From contig NC_087067.1 of the NCBI RefSeq assembly GCF_963678635.1, positions 21,326,596 to 21,390,595 on the forward strand: DNA of 64,000 nucleotides, written 5' to 3'. Under the pieces are notes generated by a model. That model was not told the DNA's origin. It ran no database searches and saw only the letters and a list, made by a program, of their open reading frames with translations. Source of the stretch: Symsagittifera roscoffensis. Lineage: Eukaryota; Xenacoelomorpha; Acoela; Convolutidae. How positions within the stretch are numbered: the stretch's first letter is position 1; every line of letters starts with the position of its first letter. This document shows positions 57,199 to 64,000 of the stretch, in pieces. The position numbers were made by a program, and so were the translations under genes.

Positions 57199-57880
57199 CA
57201 CTCAAAGGGGGATAAGCACTTAGAACACAAGGCGTGGTTGCTGACAGGTAACAATTAATAGAACGAAAAGCACGAAAGCCGCAAATATGATTTAAACTCA
57301 AGCTTCAAACTAACATGATTGTACATATGTGACAATCTCTGATACTCAGTAATGTTGAAAGTTGCTTTGAAAAAGTTAACACTATGAACTAAAGCTGAAT
57401 TGAAATTTAGACCAAGTGGTCTGCCCTATATCTGGGCCCATGAGTTTGTGAGTTCAATTTTTTTTGTCAATTTTAAATTTATTGATCTTCCTTCCTTGTT
57501 TTTCTGCCTCCCCTTTTGATTTTTCATCTTTAGTGATGTTGCCTATCATCACGGCCCCCATCTTTGTCACCACCGTTTTTTTCTCGTATTTTTGCGTGAG
57601 CTCGTTTTGTCGTCACTGCTAGAGTCGTTGCTCAAATCCAAAACCAGTCTCTATTTTCGCGGTCCTCCTTTTTCGTATTCACCGTATCGTGAGGCTGCTC
57701 GTCTTTGTTGGCCAGCGGAAATTTCTCCGGCTCTACGCTTTACTCTTTAGTAACCTTCGTGCTGTTAGTAAACTGATAGATCCCCCATCTCCCCCGGCGC
57801 GTTTTCCGTTTCCCCGGAGCGCTCTATTTCTCCCCCGCTGTTGTCACCTTGCGTTGCTTACAAGTATACCTTGCGGCGTG
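57199..57880. other. Intergenic sequence, last part less AT-rich
   Basis: 57.5-57.88 kb is pyrimidine- and GC-richer than the surroundings. A plus-strand open stretch (RLCWPAEISPALRF…) ends in a stop. May be the 3' flank or LTR-proximal part of the minus-strand retroelement. Confidence 0.3.
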
Positions 57881-57898
57881 CTTACAAGTACCTTGCGG

Positions 57899-58956
57899 CG
57901 TGCTTACAAGTATCAGGGGAAATGTGTATATCAGTTGTGATTATATTTTGACGAGCGTCTATTCCGCTTGAATCGAAAGAATCATAAAACCATCGGATAG
58001 ATTGGTGTTTTATACGACACATTATCGCGTTAATTTTTGTACTATAATGCCGTTGGTAAAGAGTAACCTCGGCTGTTGTAGTTTCGATATTTTCAGGTTG
58101 TATTTTGCAGGGAGCTACTTTATTAAGAGAGAACATTTTATTCGATGTCATTAGTTGACAATCAAAATGCGCAATTTTTAGATCTTTTGCTGTATTAGCG
58201 TAGAGATTGTCCTCTGGATTAAAAGCGCAGATCTGTTGGGAAAATATTAAAAGAGTGTATATAGCTAACCAAAATTTTTTTAGTTTTAGACGGCGGCGAA
58301 AATAGAAATTATACTTACTTTCAGCAAATCATCGATTATTTGGTCCGTTGATTGATCAAGGTCCATTATTTCACCTTCTTCGAGATCGGTGATTTTAGAC
58401 ATTATTTTTGAAATTTATTGACTTTTGCAATTGCTGAGAAGTATCAGAGGAAGGTTTTGGAGGTTGAGTAGTTTTTGAAAGAATGATTCTGGGCTTATTT
58501 TTTCTGGTTTATATAGATCAGATTCTGATAAAATTTGTTTGTTTAAGACAGGTTTTAGCAAAGCCGGCTGTTCAGTTATAATTGACATACTATACTGTGC
58601 CGTATTTGTTTTTACTGGCACGTGTCTACGGCCGTTGGAATGGGTTTGATTTGCAATTTAAGACGATGCTCGAACCGATGCTTGAATCGATCTCTACCAT
58701 CAGTGAATCTTTTTAGGAAAAGATTTTTTAGTTCAGACCAAGTAGTAGCATTAGTTACTTCATCAGTATACCATTCAAGAGCTGTTTCTGTTAATAGAGA
58801 TCCAAACAAACTTTTTTGTCAGTGATCATAGTTAGGCTGAGCGCCAGCGTCTGTGGGTCGTTGCCCTAGTGAGAATACAATTTTATTCTCAACTGAAGTC
58901 CAAAAGACTTTTGCGTTTAGGTCTGAATCATTTCCTGAGAATGATACAAAAGACAA
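57899..58956 (-). repeat. Truncated second copy of the Gag/Env-start segment
   Basis: Nearly identical to 61622-62690. It contains Gag pieces (58809-58415) and the first part of the Env-like frame (58402 to about 57882), broken by a small deletion. At its left junction an 18-22-bp string GCGGCGTGCTTACAAGTA is repeated two to three times (57867-57920). Marks a local duplication or a second truncated retroelement. Confidence 0.9.
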
Positions 58957-59195
58957 GTAAGAATGGCTGCTTGTAGTCGGTTGAAGAATGGCTACTTGTC
59001 AGCTACAAATCACAGCTGGATACTTTTGAGAAATATAACATCAAATACAATTTTTCAAATTTGGTTTAGCGAATATACTTATCAGCAATACTGGACTATA
59101 ATTGTAGAAGCATACATACTTTATAAAGTGGCGGCGGCCAAATCACAGTTGGAGTTAAAAAATAAAAGGACGGAGGTAAATAGATAATCTTGAAA

Positions 59196-59876
59196 CTAAT
59201 AGTTTCCTTCCACCTGGGTTTTTAGGCTCAGATATTTATTGCTGAGGTCCTTATTTTTTTCCCGGAGCACTGTTATGGTTTTCTGCATTTGGTTGATGCG
59301 TATTAAATTGTTTATGTAATTCTTTTGCACTTGATCCGTGTAGGAGTCAAGGATTGGAGTCTGCATTTGGGCGGTTATAAAGGCTGCAGGAACACAAATA
59401 TGTTGATGGGGGAGTTGTGGATTAACCAGACGGTATGCACCGTTACCGTTTTGGTAAGGGTGATAGGTGTCTATTTTAAATCGGTTAATAAAGGGAGAGA
59501 GCGCATAATTTAGACTGGTGTCAAAATTTGGTGGTTTCCTGGGGCTGAGTTTTTGTTCCTTTTTGACTTGAATCGCGATTTTTGATTCAAGTTCTAGAGA
59601 GTTTGCGGATTGGTGAACTATTACAGTTTCAGATTCTAGGTTTTGCCTAGCTGAAGAAGAGGGGAAAACTTTGAAAGGTCGGACAATTGCTTTTCTCTTT
59701 TGAATGCAATTAGAACTTTTCACTTTTGGAATTTTAAAATTGGTATTCAATTTTGGTTGATTAATCGGGTTGATTAATTTGGATGTCATTTCCATAGGGT
59801 CATTTAGAGACAGAAGGTTTTCGAAATCGAGCAAGTCTTCTTCAAGTGGAGTGTGAAGAAGATCAGTGGGCATATC
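59196..59876 (-). CDS. Retroelement accessory ORF (coiled-coil end), likely expressed by splicing
   Basis: Open from 59873 (ATG) to 59196, 225 codons. It begins with an acidic Leu/Asp/Glu-rich segment, has a basic Lys/Arg-rich patch near residues 45-75, a proline/aromatic middle, and a C-terminal helical stretch (about 180-222) with coiled-coil spacing. Immediately upstream is a strong 3' splice site (TTTTATGTTTTAG, exon from 59876) in phase with a GTAAGT donor at 62040, just after the Env-frame start. A spliced mRNA would join the 28-residue acidic leader to this ORF in frame. It overlaps the last codons of Env, as regulatory genes do in complex retroviruses. No homologue recognised; function unknown. 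Confidence 0.6.
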   Translation of the reverse strand, partial: DMPTDLLHTPLEEDLLDFENLLSLNDPMEMTSKLINPINQPKLNTNFKIPKVKSSNCIQKRKAIVRPFKVFPSSSARQNLESETVIVHQSANSLELESKIAIQVKKEQKLSPRKPPNFDTSLNYALSPFINRFKIDTYHPYQNGNGAYRLVNPQLPHQHICVPAAFITAQMQTPILDSYTDQVQKNYINNLIRINQMQKTITVLREKNKDLSNKYLSLKTQVEGNY

Positions 59877-62124
59877 CTAAAACATAAAATAAATTGTAAT
59901 CGACTAGTTGGAGTCTAAGATAAATTTTATCCGGATTTTCGCTTTTAGAATCCTCTTGTTGAGTTGCCTGAGGCCTATGATCAAGCTCAATATTTTGATC
60001 GTTCTCATCTTGAGCAAAAATTGAAGTCACTATAGAAGTGAAAAGTATATTGTAAGAGGCGGCTAACATAATTTTTCCGAAATGAAGAGTTCGGCCGGTT
60101 AGTTTGTGTATGTGTAATACTTTTATTACAAATACAAGAGCGTCGAGTATAAACTTGACGAAAAGGAAAGAGGCGAATATGATTCCGCATTTTTCTAAAT
60201 AGTACTGTATTGTACCAAAAACACGAGTGTACTCGTTCTCCTAAAAATCAGGCGAGATAAGATAGTCTAAGTATATGTTTTGCGTAGATCCGTATTGACT
60301 AATCGAGTCCGGATAGAAGTGGTTTCTTGCATTAAGAAAAGTTTGGGATACTTTTTGTATAATACCCTTCATTTCAGAGTGATCAGTAATAATGCTCCAA
60401 AATTTTTGCATTTGTGCATAAGTGTAAATAGAAGTATCATGACTAGATGCAAGAGAGTGTTTTACTTGCCATTTAATTACTTTCAGCTTAAAAAGATCTG
60501 GACCTTTTACACTAGTATTAGAGGGTGTGAGTTCGATCCAAGAATTATCGTTATCAACATCTAGTTGATAAAGATTTAAATGCTTATCGGAGCAGTCTTA
60601 GTGATCAGCCGATTTAAAAGTTTGTCGAGTGATCGGGTCGACGAAATGAATTTTTTCGCGATACATAATTGGTATCCGATTATAGCATGCATCCATTAAT
60701 TGTAATGGAGAAAAAAATTTTGGGCAGTGGTAGAGCCAGGCAACATTGCCATTGGTCTCTAAAAACATAGACCTATTTCGGGTCAAAATATAGCCGGCTA
60801 AACGCGGGCTTTCGATAGAGAGCATTAAAGTATTGAGAATCATGGAGCGTTCTAACCCACATTGACTCGTTAAAAGTGCCAATTCGGCAGTTCGAAGCAT
60901 GTAAAAGCTTCAAAAAAGAAAATAATCTAGTTTTGTTCCTAGATGAGCTTCGTAGTCTATTTGTCCCGGTGCAAAGGGATAATTTTCATTTTTTGCGTAA
61001 TTTACGTAAGTCAAATTTGGTTCCGAATGACTAATTCCTGTATTAGCACTCGGGTTTATTTGTAAACCAGTATCCATCTTAAAACCGTTTTGGTATGCTA
61101 TGAACAATGATTCGTATTGGGTCGGGTAGACTATTTTTGGGTGTCCACATAAAGATTGTGGTTTATTTAGTATTTTTAGCATAAATTGTTGAGTGTCTCT
61201 ACCTCGAGTATGGTGGTTGGATATTCTAGTGAAAGAGTCTTTTACAATATAATACTTTTCTTCATTACGAATCATTTTTGCTTCAAATATATTGAGAACC
61301 AAATAAATGCAGTTTTCGGGCTCGTTCCAAGTATATGCAATAGGGTCGAGTGATGTTGTTTCACATCCGTTTTCATATACAGGACAAGGTGATGGAATGT
61401 TTTGCCAGTTATTAACGGTGCCATCTTTTAGATTGACAGTTAAGGAAAAATTTTGCATGTATGATTCGAAAGTATCCAAATGGATCCAACAACGATCGCT
61501 GGATTCGTTGTGGTATTCGCCATCAACTTTGCCTCTATTTGTATTTGTGACGATTTTTTCGTCGAAGCGAAAAGGAATATTTTTTGAGTATCCTAAGTTA
61601 ACATATCCCCGTTCGGCGGCGTGCTTACAAGTATCAGGGGAAATGTCTATATCAGTTGTGATTATATTTTGGCGAGCGTCTATTCCACTTGAATCGAAAG
61701 AATCACAAAACCATGGGATAGATTGGTGTTTTATACGACACATAATTGCGTTAACTTTTGTACTATAAGGCCGTTGGTAAAAAGTAACCTCGGCTGTTGT
61801 AGTTTCAATATTTTTAGGTTGTATTTTGCAGGGAGCTACTTTATTAAGAGAGAACATTTTATTCGATGTCATTAGTTGACAATCAAAATGCGCAATTTTT
61901 AGATCTTTTGCTGTATTAGCGTAGAGATTGTCCTCTGGATTAAAAGCGCAGATCTGTTGGAAAAATATTAAAAGAGTGTATATAGCTAACCAAAAATTTT
62001 TTAGTTTTACACGGCGGCGGAAAATAGAAATTATACTTACTTTCAGCAAATCATCGATTATTTGGTCCGTTGATTGATCAAGGTCCATTATTTCACCTTC
62101 TTCGAGATCGGTAATTTTAGACAT
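59863..62124 (-). pseudogene. Env-like glycoprotein frame with three in-frame stops
   Basis: One frame of 753 codons with no frameshift, interrupted by TGA (60912-60910), TAA (60600-60598) and TAG (60243-60241). Order: an acidic leader (1-28), a hydrophobic segment (about residues 42-58, NFWLAIYTLLIFF) that looks like a signal peptide ending near QICA, a Cys- and sequon-rich ectodomain, a conserved-looking CYNRIPI and FVDPITRQT region, a membrane segment near 60185-60110, and a short acidic tail. This is the layout of a class I membrane envelope glycoprotein of an env-bearing LTR element. I cannot name the env family. As it stands it would not make a full protein unless the stops are read through. 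Confidence 0.72.
61954..62040 (-). other. 87-nt in-frame candidate intron covering the signal peptide
   Basis: GTAAGTATAA donor at 62040 and CCAACAG acceptor at 61954. The 29 codons between are open and encode the hydrophobic signal segment. In the truncated copy (near 58320-58230) the same interval has lost its frame while both sites remain. It may be an alternative short splice, or the donor may serve only the distal acceptor at 59877. Confidence 0.45.
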
Positions 62125-62136
62125 TATTTTTGAAAT

Positions 62137-62708
62137 TTATTGATTTTTGCAATTGCTGAGAAGTATCAGAGGAAGGTTTTGGAGGTTGAGAAGTTTTTGA
62201 AAGAATGATTCTGGGCTTATTTTTTCTGGTTTATATAGATCAGATTCTGATAAAATTTGTTTGTTTAAGACAGGTTTTAGCAAAGCCGGCTGCTCAGTTA
62301 TAATTGACATACTATACTGTGCCGTATTTCTTTTTACTGGCACGTGTCTACGGCCGTTGGAAGGGGTTTGATTTGCAATTTAAGACGATGCTCGAACCGA
62401 TGCTTGAATCGATCTCTACCATCAGTGAATCTTTTTAGGAAACGATTTTTTAGTTCAGACCAAGTAGTAGCATTAGTTACTTCATCAGTATACCATTCAA
62501 GAGCTGTTTCTGTTAATAGAGATCCAAACAAACTTTTTTGTCTGTGATCATAGTTAGGCTGAGCGCCAGCGTCTGTGGGTCGTTGCCCTAGTGAGAATAC
62601 AATTTTATTCTCAACTGAAGTCCAAAAGGCTTTTGCGTTTAGGTCTGAATCATTTCCTGAGAATGATACAAAAGACAAGTTAGGATGGGTGATTTGGTGA
62701 TCGGTCAT
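62137..62708 (-). pseudogene. Gag-like ORF with an internal frame change
   Basis: 62708-62334 encodes a 124-codon piece with a capsid-type stretch (ETALEWYTDEVTNATTWSEL followed by FLKRFTD) typical of LTR-retrotransposon Gag (Retrotrans_gag-like). It stops after AVDTCQ, and a second frame overlapping by 10 nt (62343-62137) continues with SPESFFQKLLNLQNLP. Both the stop and the overlap are the same in the second copy at 58.6 kb, so they predate the duplication and may be a frameshift site or an old lesion. No zinc knuckle, protease, RT or integrase follows: the Env frame starts 12 nt downstream. Confidence 0.72.
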
Positions 62709-62729
62709 CTTAATTTTTTCAAGTTAAGA

Positions 62730-63775
62730 TATCCAATTTAAAGTTTTGAAATTTTGAAATTTGATAATTTCAACTTAAGAAAGTTTAAAAATATGAAATG
62801 TTGATAATTTCAACTTTTGAATTTTTGATAATTTCAACTTTTGAAATTTTCAACTTTTTGAAATTTTGATAATCTCAGATTTTTAAATTTTCAACCTTTT
62901 GAATTTTTTGATAATTTCAACTTTTTGAAATTCGATAATTTCAACTTTTAAAATTTTTAACTTTTTGAAATTTTGATAATTTCAACTTTTGAATTTTTGA
63001 TAATTTCAACTTTTGAAATTTTCAACTTTTTGAAATTTGATAATTTCAACTTTTTAAAATTTTTAACCTTTTGAAATTTTGATAATTTCAACTTTTGAAA
63101 TTTTCAACTTTTTGAAATTTTGATTATCTCAGATTTTTAAATTTTCAACCTTTTGAATTTTTGATAATTTCAACTTTTTGAAATTTGATAATTTCAACTT
63201 TTAAAATTTTTAACTTTTTGAAATTTTGATAATTTCAACTTTTGAATTTTTGATAATTTCAACTTTTGAAATTTTCAACTTTTTGAAATTTGATAATTTC
63301 AACTTTTTAAAATTTTTAACCTTTTGAAATTTTGATAATTTCAACTTTTGAAGTTTTCAACTTTTTGAAATTTTGATAATCTCAGATTTTTAAATTTTCA
63401 ACCTTTTGAATTTTTGATAATTTCAACTTTTTGAAATTTGATAATTTCAACTTTTAAAATTTTTTAATTTTTTGAAATTTTGATAATTTCAATTTTTGAG
63501 TTTTTGATAATTTCAACTTTTTGAAATTTGATAATTTCAACTTTTGAAATTTTCAACTTTTTGAAATTTGATAATTTCAACTTTTTAAAATTTTTAACCT
63601 TTTGAAATTTTGATAATTTCAACTTTTGAAATTTTCAACTTTTTGAAATTTTGATAATCTCAGATTTTTATATTTTCAACCTTTTGAAATTTTGATAATT
63701 TCAACTTTTGAAGTTTTCAATTTTTTGAAATTTTGATAATCTCAGTTTTTTGATATTTTGAAAATTGAGTGAATT
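62730..63775. repeat. AT-rich minisatellite with higher-order repeat in the retroelement leader
   Basis: Basic units GAAATTTTGATAATTTCAACTTTT of about 20-28 bp. A marker AATCTCAGATTTTTAAATTT recurs at about 62871, 63126, 63379 and 63656, giving a higher-order period near 255 bp (about 277 for the last). It occupies nearly the whole interval between the primer-binding-site candidate and the Gag start. Confidence 0.92.
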
Positions 63776-63790
63776 TTTGAAACTTGTGTG

Positions 63791-63807
63791 CCTCACTGGT
63801 CGCACCA
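63791..63807 (-). other. Primer-binding-site candidate
   Basis: Minus strand TGGTGCGACCAGTGAGG, i.e. the complement of a tRNA 3' end reading CCTCACTGGTCGCACCA with its CCA. It lies upstream of the leader and Gag in the right orientation. Sequence beyond it (63808-64000) would be the 5' LTR. The tRNA species is not identified. Confidence 0.6.
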
Positions 63808-64000
63808 ATTATTCCAAACTAACTTGACTTAACTTATTGCGGTCGACAAAATCGCAGCTAGTTAGAACAAGGGGTCTTTCTGAATGTTGCTAAGATTTTC
63901 CTATTCTTATTCAACAGACAAAGTTTCTTTCACTCGTAAATAGGTATATTTTTTCAAATATAGAGGACACAAATCAATTTTATATCAAGAGGCATTGGGG
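63808..64000 (-). repeat. Probable partial 5' LTR of the env-bearing element
   Basis: Inferred only from its position next to the primer-binding-site candidate. The LTR continues beyond the window, and no second LTR copy is visible on the other side of the element (below 59.2 kb). Confidence 0.35.

Noticed and set aside
61307-61768. 153-codon plus-strand frame
   Set aside because: Antisense shadow of the Env-like frame, without independent coding evidence.

Overview
This window comes from an AT-rich, repeat-laden animal genome. It has spliceosomal GT-AG introns, several families of miniature inverted-repeat elements, tRNA-derived SINEs, two antisense LTR-retroelement remnants, and two glycosyltransferase genes of glycosaminoglycan synthesis, an animal pathway. 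A pyrimidine-rich AG lies directly upstream of one start codon and would fit a spliced-leader organism. A larvacean tunicate is one possibility, but nothing here proves the phylum. There are no prokaryotic features.

Layout. 1-304 (-) is an open frame running off the left edge, preceded by a 13/14-bp minisatellite (740-1690). 4889-24567 (+) is an eight-exon exostosin-family gene. I rebuilt it exon by exon: all junctions are GT-AG, all phases agree, and it encodes 721 residues. Its first intron is 12.2 kb and holds an antisense, decayed Ty3/gypsy element (gag, protease, RT, RNase H and integrase all recognisable, about 13.7-5.8 kb). Intron 6 holds three tRNA-like SINEs. 24.6-32.3 kb is repeats, including a hAT-like MITE, two Tc1-like MITEs and a duplicated A-B block. 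32385-48863 (-) is a second glycosyltransferase gene of the chondroitin GalNAc-transferase type (CSGALNACT/GT7), three exons, about 384 residues, convergent with the exostosin gene. Its last exon is an island inside the duplicated block, and its middle exon has a degenerate duplicate at 44.1-44.5 kb. One member of an unnamed 0.5-kb element family is inserted in one duplicate and absent from the other, which fixes its ends.

49-57 kb holds uncertain exons, CpG-rich minisatellites, a 200-bp assembly gap, clusters of a GCGGAATCCGC palindrome, and a small unrecognised multi-exon gene (56.0-57.2 kb, +). 57.9-64 kb (-) is a second LTR-type retroelement: a primer-binding-site candidate, a 1-kb minisatellite leader, a Gag fragment, an Env-like frame of 753 codons with three in-frame stops, and a downstream coiled-coil ORF. 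There is no pol. A strong splice donor just after the Env start and a strong acceptor just before the last ORF join in frame. This suggests a retrovirus-like spliced accessory protein, the most interesting candidate here.

How the genes relate: the two host genes both encode Golgi type II glycosyltransferases of heparan/chondroitin sulfate synthesis and point at each other. Most of the remaining sequence is mobile or tandem DNA lodged in and around their introns.
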